Source of the DNA: Pseudomonadaceae bacterium
GTDB taxonomy: Bacteria; Pseudomonadota; Gammaproteobacteria; Pseudomonadales; Azotimanducaceae
DNA: 64,000 nt
NCBI GenBank assembly: GCA_024743175.1
Contig: JANSXA010000003.1
Coordinates: forward strand, 1-64,000
Reading direction: 5' to 3'
The notes below the pieces were generated by a model. That model worked only from the letters and a program-made list of their open reading frames with translations, ran no database searches and was not told where the DNA came from. The position numbers were made by a program, and so were the translations under genes. Shown here piece after piece: positions 27,355 through 35,697 of the stretch (positions are counted from its first letter, which is position 1; every line of letters starts with the position of its first letter).

Positions 27355-28290
27355 TTGAAAGATACAAAACAATTGTTAGGCGGGTTGAGTGCCGAGCAGT
27401 TTCTGGCCGAGTACTGGCAGAAAAGGCCACTCCTCATCAGGCGTGCTTTACCGGACTGGTCTAACCCTGTAGAGCCGGATGAGCTTGCCGGTCTGTCGCT
27501 GGAAAACGAGGTTGAATCCAGACTTGTGCTTGAGCAGGGCGCTTCCCCGTGGGAAGTCCGTCACGGCCCGTTTAGCGAAAGCACTTTTGCGGAGCTGCCC
27601 GAATCAGGCTGGACGCTGCTGGTGCAGGCGCTGGATCTCTGGGTGCCGGAAGTTGCTTCGCTGTTGGACCATTTTGATTTTCTGCCGCGCTGGCGGCTCG
27701 ATGACGTGATGGCCAGCTTTGCGGTGCCGGGTGGCAGCGTGGGCCCCCACTTTGATCAATACGATGTGTTTCTGCTGCAGGTGGAAGGCCAGCGCCGCTG
27801 GCAGATTGGCGGCTCCTGTGATGACACAACACCGCTGTTAGCAGACAGTGATCTGAAAATACTCCAGGCGTTCAGGGCGCAGGAGGAATGGTTGCTGCAG
27901 CCTGGAGATATGCTGTATCTGCCACCGCTGGTCAGTCACTGGGGGGTTGCTGAAAGTGAGTGCCTGACTTATTCAATCGGATTTCGTTCGCCCAGCCTGG
28001 TGGATATGTTGGCAGATCTCACCGAACAGTTGCTTGAAGCGGGACATTCGGACATCTACCAGGACCCAACTTTGGACCCGTCCATGGCGGGTGCGGACAT
28101 AGACGCTCGATTTGTCGCGCAGGCAAAAAAGCAGCTTCTTGAGCTGATTGACGATGACCAGCTGGTAGGTGACTGGCTTGCTCGGTTTATGACTGCGCCC
28201 AAATACCGCGATCTGCTCAGCCTTACCGGAGAAGAACGACAAGCCACTTTCCTGGGACAGCTCTACCGTAACGGAGAAAAGCTGGACTGA
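27355..28290 (+). CDS. roxA: Ribosomal oxygenase RoxA/YcfD-type (L16 hydroxylase)
   Basis: This 311-residue JmjC-type 2-oxoglutarate/Fe(II) oxygenase is of the family that hydroxylates an arginine of ribosomal protein L16 (uL16). Iron ligands are visible at His132 and Asp134 (GPHFDQYDVFLLQV) and His195 (LPPLVSHWGV). The N-terminal FLAEYWQKRPLLIRRAL is typical for YcfD, and a C-terminal helical tail (about 230-311) matches its winged-helix-like dimer region. The start appears to be TTG at 27355, 9 bp after the hotdog gene, with no clear ribosome site. It marks the host as gammaproteobacterial. Confidence 0.9.
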   Translation: MKDTKQLLGGLSAEQFLAEYWQKRPLLIRRALPDWSNPVEPDELAGLSLENEVESRLVLEQGASPWEVRHGPFSESTFAELPESGWTLLVQALDLWVPEVASLLDHFDFLPRWRLDDVMASFAVPGGSVGPHFDQYDVFLLQVEGQRRWQIGGSCDDTTPLLADSDLKILQAFRAQEEWLLQPGDMLYLPPLVSHWGVAESECLTYSIGFRSPSLVDMLADLTEQLLEAGHSDIYQDPTLDPSMAGADIDARFVAQAKKQLLELIDDDQLVGDWLARFMTAPKYRDLLSLTGEERQATFLGQLYRNGEKLD

Positions 28291-28328
28291 TCGGCCGTTC
28301 GAATATACGCGTTGACGCTTTTGAATTA

Positions 28329-28354
28329 ATTGCATACTGTATACAGTATGCAAT
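28329..28354. promoter_or_regulatory. Perfect 26-bp palindrome over the GntR start codon
   Basis: The 13-base half ATTGCATACTGTA is followed by its exact reverse complement. The centre TGTATACA matches GntR-type sites. The in-frame ATG at 28348 lies inside the palindrome. TTGACG at 28312-28317 is a good -35; with a 17-bp spacer the -10 (TACTGT) also lies in the palindrome. Bound repressor would block RNA polymerase, so autorepression by the encoded GntR protein is inferred. Confidence 0.8.
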
Positions 28355-29007
28355 GCGTAGACAAAACTAACCTCAGTGATGATGTTGCGGATCGGATCCG
28401 CGGCATGATCACGAACGGGACACTACCGGCAAAAAGTCGCATCAACGAAGTACATCTTGCAGAGCAACTCGGTATCAGCCGAACACCGCTGCGTGAGGCG
28501 CTGGCGACGCTGGTTGCGGAGGGCGCGCTCGAAAACCGGCCACGCAAAGGCAATTTTGTACGGCCGCTGACGCGCGAAGAATTTGAATCCATTTACGCCA
28601 TTCGGCCCATTCTCGATGTTGAGGCGCTCCGCCTTTCCGGCATACCAGACGATGAAAACCTGCAACGCCTGATTGAGCTGAATGAAAAGCTACGCCATGC
28701 CAAAAGCCTGCAGGCGCGTATTGCGAGAGACGACGAATGGCACCTGTTGCTGGTGCAGAACTGCGGCAATCCAATTCTACTGGACCTTATCCGTCAGTTC
28801 ATTCTGCGCACCCGACGATATGAAAACGCCTATCTACAAGACATGGAAAACAGCAGCACAGCCTATGAAGAACATCTCAAAGTGATAAGAGCGCTTCAAA
28901 ATGGCGATCTCAGGAGTGCTTGTAATGCACTCAAACAGAATTTAACCAGTGGTGTTGCACCGATTTTGGCCTGGCTCGACGCGTTTGAAGGAGCGGACAA
29001 TGCGTAA
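28348..29007 (+). CDS. GntR-family transcriptional regulator (FadR/FCD type)
   Basis: The 219-residue protein has an N-terminal winged helix-turn-helix (LAEQLGISRTPLREAL, followed by RPRKGNFVRPL) and an all-helical C-terminal ligand domain of the FadR/VanR type. The ligand is unknown. The ATG at 28348 has no Shine-Dalgarno sequence, and the promoter inferred upstream would start transcription right at it, so the mRNA may be leaderless; an in-frame TTG at 28330 is an alternative. The gene overlaps the next one, a serine hydrolase, by 8 bp, suggesting a regulator-target operon. Confidence 0.88.
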   Translation: MQCVDKTNLSDDVADRIRGMITNGTLPAKSRINEVHLAEQLGISRTPLREALATLVAEGALENRPRKGNFVRPLTREEFESIYAIRPILDVEALRLSGIPDDENLQRLIELNEKLRHAKSLQARIARDDEWHLLLVQNCGNPILLDLIRQFILRTRRYENAYLQDMENSSTAYEEHLKVIRALQNGDLRSACNALKQNLTSGVAPILAWLDAFEGADNA

Positions 29008-30736
29008 AGTGCATCTGCCCTTTGTATTGTTCTTCTTTCTCGTGGTTTGTTTTGCGAATGCTGCAGAAGAATCCCAATTGGAGGGTCTGTGGTCATCTTA
29101 CAAACGGTTTGGTCCTGACATTTACGGTTCTTTGTTGATCGACAAAGATTTTAAGCGGGCTGAAGTTGGCAGTTACGCAGTCGATGTTTCAAATCAGGGA
29201 GACCGGGTGCACTTTGAGTTACCAGACGGCCTTGGCCAGTTTGTTGGCCGCGTTCAGGGTGAGTTCCTGGTCGGTCATTGGATTCAACCCGCACCATTGC
29301 AGATCGGTCAGAAAATGGCGTCGCCGGTTACGTTAGAGAAACTGCGTAGCGGAAGCTGGCAGGGGTTTGTTGATCCCCGTTCAAGCGAATACACCTTTTA
29401 CCTGCCGATCACGTCGGCGCCTGATGGTAGCTATAGTACTTTTCTCAGAAATCCTGATCGGAACCTAGGCCTGTTTGGTCGCGTTCAAAAAATCGAGCAG
29501 GATGGGCGTGAGCTGTCATTCATTGGCGGCTTTTTCAACAGTGAGGAAAAGCAACAGATTGCGTCCGGAACCTATGACGAAGAATTTGACGTCGTTACGC
29601 TGGTCATGCCGCCTTGGCGCGGCGGCACCTTTGATTTTCACAGGGTAAACCCCGATTCCCACAGCGCATTTTACCCTGGACTGACAACACAACCCTCATG
29701 GGATTATAGTCCGCCGCCGCAACTGGATGACGGCTGGTCGACATCGACCCTTGAAGAGGTGGGTCTGGACATTGCCCCCTTGCGGCGGATGTTAGAAGAA
29801 CAGATCCTGCAGCCGGATGACAACATCCATTCCCATCGAGTACATGCCATATTGATCGCGCGCCACGGTAAACTTGTCTTTGAAGAATACTTTCATGGCT
29901 TTGATCGCAACACGCCACATGATACGCGCTCAGCCAGTAAGAGCGTGGCTTCCATGTTGGTTGGCGCTGCAGCATACGCAGGTCACGAAATCGGAGTCGA
30001 TACCCGTGTTTATGAGAAGTTGCGGGGCGGGCAAGAAGAAATAGATCCGCGCAAACAAGTCATGTCACTCAGGCATCTCCTGACGATGTCATCCGGTTTC
30101 TATTGCGATGACAACGATTCGAACGCGCCGGGCAACGAAAACATCATGCAGGAGCAAACAGAGGAAGCAGACTGGTACACCTACACGCTCGATCTGCCGA
30201 TGGCGGAAGCTCCAGGTGAGACCGCCATTTATTGCAGTGCAAACAGCAATCTTATCGGCGCGGTGCTCAGTGCCAGTACCGGAAAAACGTTATTGGACCT
30301 GTTTAGTGAGATGATCGCAAAGCCTCTTGATATCAGCCGATACTACCTCGGCTTGCAACCGACGGGAGAACCTTACTTTGGCGGAGGCGCGCACTGGCTG
30401 CCACGTGACTTTATGAAAATTGGACAGGTTGTGCTGAATAGAGGCACGTGGAATGGACGCAGAGTGTTCAGCAAACAGTGGGCTGTCGATTCCACTCAGA
30501 TGCAGGTAAAGATCGGCGAACGTGCCTACGGCTATCAATGGTGGATCAATGAATACCCTTATAAAGAGGGAACGGTGCAGGCTTTCTTTGCGGCGGGCAA
30601 TGGCGGACAGATTGTCATGGGGGTACCGGAGCTAGACCTTCTTATTGCGTTTTTTGGTGGCAATTATTCTGATCCGGTTCTAATGCGGGCTCAGAATGTC
30701 CTGATTCCTGAATATATTTTGAAGGCGGTGCGTTAA
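29000..30736 (+). CDS. Exported serine hydrolase, beta-lactamase-like
   Basis: This 578-residue protein has a signal peptide (MRKVHLPFVLFFFLVVCFANA), a 200-residue beta-rich N-terminal region of unknown kind and a class C beta-lactamase-like (serine hydrolase/DD-peptidase) domain. The nucleophile motif SxxK is visible as SASK in DTRSASKSVAS, and YCSANSN fits the YxN/YxS motif. Such enzymes hydrolyse esters, amides or D-amino-acid peptides. ATG 29000 with GGAG upstream is better than the in-frame start at 28949. The regulator gene directly upstream likely controls it. Confidence 0.88.
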   Translation: MRKVHLPFVLFFFLVVCFANAAEESQLEGLWSSYKRFGPDIYGSLLIDKDFKRAEVGSYAVDVSNQGDRVHFELPDGLGQFVGRVQGEFLVGHWIQPAPLQIGQKMASPVTLEKLRSGSWQGFVDPRSSEYTFYLPITSAPDGSYSTFLRNPDRNLGLFGRVQKIEQDGRELSFIGGFFNSEEKQQIASGTYDEEFDVVTLVMPPWRGGTFDFHRVNPDSHSAFYPGLTTQPSWDYSPPPQLDDGWSTSTLEEVGLDIAPLRRMLEEQILQPDDNIHSHRVHAILIARHGKLVFEEYFHGFDRNTPHDTRSASKSVASMLVGAAAYAGHEIGVDTRVYEKLRGGQEEIDPRKQVMSLRHLLTMSSGFYCDDNDSNAPGNENIMQEQTEEADWYTYTLDLPMAEAPGETAIYCSANSNLIGAVLSASTGKTLLDLFSEMIAKPLDISRYYLGLQPTGEPYFGGGAHWLPRDFMKIGQVVLNRGTWNGRRVFSKQWAVDSTQMQVKIGERAYGYQWWINEYPYKEGTVQAFFAAGNGGQIVMGVPELDLLIAFFGGNYSDPVLMRAQNVLIPEYILKAVR

Positions 30737-30745
30737 TCAACGCAC
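30728..30745. terminator. Hairpin containing both stop codons
   Basis: GTGCGTT (30728-30734) pairs with AACGCAC (30739-30745) around a 4-nt loop. The TAA of the serine hydrolase (30734-30736) and the TGA of the helicase on the other strand (30739-30737) both lie in it. A shared terminator or 3'-end structure is inferred; no T-run is present. Confidence 0.45.
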
Positions 30746-32128
30746 GCGTCTCGCCCGCACACTCCGACCTTTGACCTTGCCATCGCTTAAAAAGCCCAGT
30801 GCGCGGCGGAAACTGCTTGCCTCGATAGCCACGTAGCAGTGGTGATCAAAAATATCGATCTTGCCAATTTGAGCCCCCGCCAGGCCTCCGTCGCCGGTCA
30901 GCGAACCCAGAATATCGCCGGGCCTTATCTTCTGTTTCCTGCCGACGTTGATCTCGATGGTGACCATCGGCGCCCGCAACGTGAAATCAGGGTCTCTATC
31001 CAACGACTCTAATACGTCGCAGACACAGGGTTCCCCCTGGTGTGCTTCGATGGCATTCAAGCGGACCTGCTCAGCGTTTGTGAAGAGGCTGAATGCCTGA
31101 CCCACCTCGCCGGCACGGCCGGTACGGCCAATCCGATGGGTGTAAATCTCAGGGTCGTGGGGTAGCTCATAGTTGATCACAGTGGGCAGGGACTTTATAT
31201 CCAGTCCGCGTGCCGCAACATCGGTGGCGACAAGCACCGAGGTGCTGTGATTTGCAAACTGTACCAGCACCCTGTCCCGGTCCCGCTGCTCCAGATCCCC
31301 GTGAATGGCTAACGCGGCAATACGATGCTGATTCAGAAACTCGGCAACTTCATCACAGTCGCGCTTGGTGTGGCAGAACACCAGCGCGCTACTGAGCTTA
31401 TAGTGTTCGAACAACGCCAGTAAACCGGCATTGCGCTCATGTTTCTTCACCTCATAAAAAAGCTGTTGGATTACATCGCTCTGATGTTGGTCTTCAATTT
31501 TGATGTCCATGGGTTTGTGCTGAACGGTGGCACTCATGCGACGGATCTCGTCTGGATAGGTTGCGGAGAACAACAGGGTCTGTCGCTTACCCGGCGCAAA
31601 ACTGATAATGGTCTGCACATCTCCCGCAAACCCCATATCCAGCATGCGATCGGCTTCATCCAACACCAGGGTCTTGATCTGGCCGATGTTGAGGCTGCGT
31701 TTCTGCAGGTGGTCCAGGAGCCGGCCGGGTGTGCCAACAACAATATGTGTGCCGTACGCGAGGGTAGCTTTCTGCGGGCCAAAGGGTTTACCGCCGCAGA
31801 TGGAAACTACTTTGACGTTGGCCATGGCCTGGGCCAGGCGACGCAGTTCTTTGCTGACCTGCTCGGCCAGTTCCCGGGTCGGACAGACCACCAGGGCCTG
31901 TACCTCTTTGGACGCGGTATCGATGTGATGCAGAATGCCAAGGCCAAAGGCGGCTGTTTTGCCGCTGCCGGTTTTGGCCTGGGCGAGAATATCTCTGCCG
32001 GCCAGCACTTCGGGTAGCGCGCGCGCCTGGATCGGGGTCATTTCTGCAAAGCCAAGGTCCTGCAGATTTTTCAGCTGCTCGGGGGCAAGCGGCAAGTTCG
32101 AAAAACTGTCAGATCGGGGGGCTGTCAT
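30737..32128 (-). CDS. dbpA: ATP-dependent RNA helicase DbpA
   Basis: The 463-residue DEAD-box helicase has all core motifs: Q motif (FAEMTPIQ), Walker A AKTGSGKT, PTRELA, TPGRLLD, DEAD (LVLDEADRMLDMGF), SAT, and HRIGRTGR. The C-terminal DbpA RNA-binding domain (about residues 390-463: IEINVGRKQKIRPGDILGSL and IDIFDHHCYVAI) recognises hairpin 92 of 23S rRNA in known DbpA proteins, so the protein acts in 50S subunit assembly. I chose the ATG at 32128 (start MTAPRSD); the in-frame start at 32188 adds 20 residues. Confidence 0.95.
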   Translation of the reverse strand: MTAPRSDSFSNLPLAPEQLKNLQDLGFAEMTPIQARALPEVLAGRDILAQAKTGSGKTAAFGLGILHHIDTASKEVQALVVCPTRELAEQVSKELRRLAQAMANVKVVSICGGKPFGPQKATLAYGTHIVVGTPGRLLDHLQKRSLNIGQIKTLVLDEADRMLDMGFAGDVQTIISFAPGKRQTLLFSATYPDEIRRMSATVQHKPMDIKIEDQHQSDVIQQLFYEVKKHERNAGLLALFEHYKLSSALVFCHTKRDCDEVAEFLNQHRIAALAIHGDLEQRDRDRVLVQFANHSTSVLVATDVAARGLDIKSLPTVINYELPHDPEIYTHRIGRTGRAGEVGQAFSLFTNAEQVRLNAIEAHQGEPCVCDVLESLDRDPDFTLRAPMVTIEINVGRKQKIRPGDILGSLTGDGGLAGAQIGKIDIFDHHCYVAIEASSFRRALGFLSDGKVKGRSVRARRVR

Positions 32129-32200
32129 GGAAGAGCCTGCTGAAGCCAAACGCGGGACGCGCATCATACCTTTCCTCGCGCCAAACACTACAACAGCCTG

Positions 32201-32893
32201 CTAGTGCGGAGTGCCTTTATCAAACAACGGCACATCGCGGTGCCTGAATATCGGGATCAGCGCCATGCCAACCGCAAACCCACCAATATGCGCCCACCAG
32301 GCGACAGCTTCTTCGCTGACATTCAGGGCAGCAACAAACTGGAACAGAATCCAGCCAAACAGCAGCCAGCGCGCGGGCAGAAACACAGGAATGCGACTGA
32401 AAACCAGAACCAGGACTTTAACTCTGGGGTGCAGGATGATGTAAGCGCCCAGGATGCCCGCCACCGCGCCGCTGGCGCCAATCAGCGGCGCCAGAGAGTC
32501 AGGTTCGGCAACAGCGTGGGCAACACCGGCCAACAGACCACACAGAATGTAGAAAATTGCGAAACGCAGATGCCCCATGGCGTCTTCAATATTGTCACCA
32601 AAAACCCATAGAAACAGCATATTGCCCAGCAGGTGCCAGAAATCCGCGTGCAGGAAAAGACTGGTGAACAAGCTGACCTCTGCCGGGACACGTATCACCT
32701 CAGGCGGTAGATTTACCTGCTCAAAAAGTACCGCAGGCACCATGCCATAGCCGAGCACAAAGCTGTTTATCGCCGGGGTAGATAGCGTGACCTGCCAGCA
32801 GTACACCAGCACGTTCAAGACGATCAAACTCACCGTAACCCTTTGATAAGGAACGATTTTCAGTGGGTTGCGGTCGTATAAGGGTAAGAACAT
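32201..32893 (-). CDS. Rhomboid-family intramembrane serine protease
   Basis: The 230-residue inner-membrane protein has six or more helices and the rhomboid signatures: HADFWHLLGNMLFLWVFG, GASGAVAGILGAY (catalytic Ser) and WWAHIGGFAVGM (catalytic His). It cleaves membrane proteins within or near helices; natural substrates are unknown. The ATG at 32893 (MFLPLYDRNPLKIVPYQRVT) gives the expected family N-terminus; the in-frame start at 33142 is rejected. It sits 72 bp upstream of dbpA on the same strand and is divergent from a TBDR gene. Confidence 0.92.
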   Translation of the reverse strand: MFLPLYDRNPLKIVPYQRVTVSLIVLNVLVYCWQVTLSTPAINSFVLGYGMVPAVLFEQVNLPPEVIRVPAEVSLFTSLFLHADFWHLLGNMLFLWVFGDNIEDAMGHLRFAIFYILCGLLAGVAHAVAEPDSLAPLIGASGAVAGILGAYIILHPRVKVLVLVFSRIPVFLPARWLLFGWILFQFVAALNVSEEAVAWWAHIGGFAVGMALIPIFRHRDVPLFDKGTPH

Positions 32894-33064
32894 GGCGGGC
32901 GGATTGTAGCCTACCGTGGTGGTCTGGTGTTGTTGGTTCGACAATCTCGTCTTGATTGATGGGTGAAGAGTCCCTAAGGTCCGCCACCCAACCCCATGGA
33001 CGGTCATTCTGGAGACTAGCTGTCCGTGTCTTATGCCCTCAAACCAGTTGTATAGGTAAGTTTT

Positions 33065-35479
33065 ATGAGAGTCCCTTTTGTACTCAAGTTTGGCGCTATC
33101 GTTGTCAGTCTGGTCGCCAGCAGTTTTGCTGTTGCCGCCCAACCCGATAATTACGTCATCGAAGAAATTGTGGTTACCGCGCAGAAGCGCGAGCAGAGCA
33201 TCCAGGATGTTCCCATTGCGGTGTCTGCGTTCGATTCAGCCTTTTTAGATGATGCCGGCGTCGATGATGTGCTTGAACTGCAGTTTTTTGTCCCTGGCCT
33301 GACCATTTATAACAATCAGTCTGCCACCCAGACAAATTTCAATATCCGCGGTGTCGGCACCGCCGGTAACAGTCTTTCGCTGGAATCTTCCGTGGGCATC
33401 TATGTCGATGGTGTGTACCGCTCGCGCCAGTCTTCTGCGATCAACGACTTGATAGATGTGGAACGCGTGGAAGTGCTGAAAGGCCCGCAGGGTACCCTGT
33501 TTGGTAAAAACACCGCATCAGGCGCGGTACAGTTTCTGACCGTTGCACCACAGCTGGACGAATTTGGCGGTTACGCTGAATTCAACGGCGGCAGCGAAAG
33601 CTACGCAAACTTCAATGGTGCTATCAATATCCCTTTTGCGGACGGCCGTGCAGCGGCTCGCTTATCCGGCGGTGTCACCGAGCGTGATGGCTGGGTCGAC
33701 AACATCGCAAGCGGTAACGATTTAAACGACAAAGATCGTTATTCCCTGCGTGGTCAGCTGCTGTTCCTGCCCACTGATGACATCACGGTTCGACTGATTG
33801 CAGACTATTCAGAAATAGATGAAAAGTGCTGTTCCGCAGCTAACGTATTTGATGGTCCGGGCGACACACTTGCAGCCTTTCTTGCAGCTGGCGGAGGCGC
33901 TCAGTTACCTGGCGTCAGTTACACCCAGCCGATAGAACTGCTGGGTGCAGACCTCATTCTTGCGAATCGCTTTGATGATGATGTTGCTGCGATGGATATC
34001 GACCCGTCTGCACAGATCGAAGAGTCTGGTTTCTCTGCTGAAGTTGAGTGGGATATCGGCAACGTGACCCTCACCTCTGTGACCGCATACCGCTCTTACG
34101 AAGCTACTAATTTTGTTGATGCAGACTTCACTTCTTTAGATACCTTGAGTGCCAGTGGCGGTACTGCCGAGCAGGATACTTTCACCCAGGAATTCCGTAT
34201 TGCCGGTGACTTTGGTGACAGCATTACCTATGTAGCAGGTATGTACTACTTTGATCAGGACCTGGACAACCTGACCATTCTGCGTGTAGGTGCGGATGCT
34301 AACGACTTGCTGGCTGGTGGCTTGACTACTGGTGATCTTGTGGGCGGCGCTGCCGGTTGTGCGGCATTTGGCATTACTGCGATTTGTGATGATCCGGCTT
34401 TCCCCGAAAATGGTCAGTCAGACAATATCTCTTCCCAGGACCAGACCAGCTGGGCGGTATTTGCTCAGGCGGACTTCAATCTCACCGAAGACCTGATTGC
34501 AACTGTTGGGCTGCGCTATCTTGATGAAGAAAAAGACATGGATGTGATCTTCACTGAAAGTCTGTTCTCGCCAGTCTGGGCTGCGTTCACACCCTTGTCA
34601 CCCTTTGTGCCAGACGTTAACGGCGCCAAGTTTGAAGATGAAGAAGTCACCGGCACCGCAAAGCTGACCTATTACTGGAACGACGATCTGATGACTTATG
34701 TGTCTTACGGTCGTGGTTACAAGTCAGGCGGTACCAACATTGATCGCATCGATCCAGCCTTGACCGGTTCGCCTTTGTTGTTTGATCCGGAAACCTCGGA
34801 TTCTTACGAGATTGGTATGAAAGCCGACTTCCTCGACAAGCGCCTGCGGGTTAATGCCGCTGCTTATCTGACTGACTTCAAAGATTTCCAGGCGAATACC
34901 TTTGTGGGCACCGGTTTTGTATTGCAGAACGCAGGTGAGATTCAGACCCGGGGCTTTGAAGTAGAAGTATTTGCTTTGCCTGCTGAGTGGCTGACGCTGC
35001 AATCCGGACTTGCCTATGTGGATGCTGAGTATGAGTCGTTTGAAGGCGGTGCCTGTACCCGTACACCTTATGGTAATGAGCCCGATGCGGGCGACCCCGG
35101 CTTCCCAATCGTGTGTGACAACTCTGGCAACACGGTAGGCGGCACACCCGAATGGACCGTATATGTGTCTGGTCAGGTGTCACAGCGTCTGGCAGATGGC
35201 AATCTGTTCTACGGTCAGTTGGATGTGAACTGGAAAGATGAAAACCCCAGTGGTAACGATAATGACCCGAACAAGCTGGCCGACTCATATACGTTGACGA
35301 ATCTGCGCGTGGGTTATCGTTTCTCAGGTGATCGCTACGATGTGTCGCTTTGGGCAAAGAACCTGTTTGATGAAGACTACACCAACGGTGCCTTTAACTC
35401 GGTTATCCGGGAAGGCTCGCTGACGGAGTATCACACTGAGCCTCAGACATGGGGTGTGACGCTGCGTGCAACGATGTAA
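33065..35479 (+). CDS. TonB-dependent receptor
   Basis: This 804-residue outer-membrane receptor has a signal peptide to about residue 25, TonB box EEIVVTAQKR (about 33-42), a plug with SVGIYVDGVYRSR and the GPQGTLFGKNT motif, and a beta-barrel. The last residues are WGVTLRATM, an unusual end since most barrels finish in Phe. The type with AQKREQSIQDVP is common in marine gammaproteobacteria, but the ligand is unknown. AGGTAAG precedes the ATG. It is divergent from the rhomboid gene, with a 171-bp gap. Confidence 0.93.
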   Translation: MRVPFVLKFGAIVVSLVASSFAVAAQPDNYVIEEIVVTAQKREQSIQDVPIAVSAFDSAFLDDAGVDDVLELQFFVPGLTIYNNQSATQTNFNIRGVGTAGNSLSLESSVGIYVDGVYRSRQSSAINDLIDVERVEVLKGPQGTLFGKNTASGAVQFLTVAPQLDEFGGYAEFNGGSESYANFNGAINIPFADGRAAARLSGGVTERDGWVDNIASGNDLNDKDRYSLRGQLLFLPTDDITVRLIADYSEIDEKCCSAANVFDGPGDTLAAFLAAGGGAQLPGVSYTQPIELLGADLILANRFDDDVAAMDIDPSAQIEESGFSAEVEWDIGNVTLTSVTAYRSYEATNFVDADFTSLDTLSASGGTAEQDTFTQEFRIAGDFGDSITYVAGMYYFDQDLDNLTILRVGADANDLLAGGLTTGDLVGGAAGCAAFGITAICDDPAFPENGQSDNISSQDQTSWAVFAQADFNLTEDLIATVGLRYLDEEKDMDVIFTESLFSPVWAAFTPLSPFVPDVNGAKFEDEEVTGTAKLTYYWNDDLMTYVSYGRGYKSGGTNIDRIDPALTGSPLLFDPETSDSYEIGMKADFLDKRLRVNAAAYLTDFKDFQANTFVGTGFVLQNAGEIQTRGFEVEVFALPAEWLTLQSGLAYVDAEYESFEGGACTRTPYGNEPDAGDPGFPIVCDNSGNTVGGTPEWTVYVSGQVSQRLADGNLFYGQLDVNWKDENPSGNDNDPNKLADSYTLTNLRVGYRFSGDRYDVSLWAKNLFDEDYTNGAFNSVIREGSLTEYHTEPQTWGVTLRATM

Positions 35480-35518
35480 TGTTGCGCAGAATATGCGCAC
35501 AGCTCGTCGCTAACCACT

Positions 35519-35641
35519 AAAGTTAGTGTGCGCAGGAAAAGTTAGCGCGCACAGGGCGCGCACAGGGGAGGCTGCCTTCGGGCGGCCTTTTTTATAACCT
35601 TTGCACAGCCACACTCTGGTTGCAACAACTAAAAGTTAGCG
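35519..35641 (+). repeat. Three AAAGTTAGYG copies between two TBDR genes
   Basis: AAAGTTAGTG (35519-35528) and AAAGTTAGCG (35538-35547, 35632-35641) recur in the 218-bp gap. GCGCAC-type words are scattered between the first two. The first copy also faces CTAAC to form a small inverted repeat. Role unknown; binding sites for a regulator are possible. Confidence 0.45.
35569..35593 (+). terminator. Rho-independent terminator
   Basis: AGGCTGCC (35569-35576) pairs with GGCGGCCT (35581-35588; one G-T pair) around a TTCG loop and runs into six T. It ends the TBDR transcript from 33065. Confidence 0.85.
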
Positions 35642-35656
35642 TTAGTCTCCAGTCAC

Positions 35657-35674
35657 CAGGGTTGGGGAACCCTG
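35657..35674. promoter_or_regulatory. Inverted repeat before TBDR gene
   Basis: CAGGGTT and AACCCTG (7 bp each, GGGG between) end 23 bp before the ATG at 35698, just upstream of the GGAGAG ribosome site. It could be an operator or an mRNA hairpin controlling translation. Confidence 0.4.
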
Positions 35675-35697
35675 TATAAACTAATGGAGAGAAAACT

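Noticed and set aside
31439-32017. 192-aa open frame on the plus strand
   Set aside because: Fully antisense to the DbpA helicase core; no ribosome site or domain.
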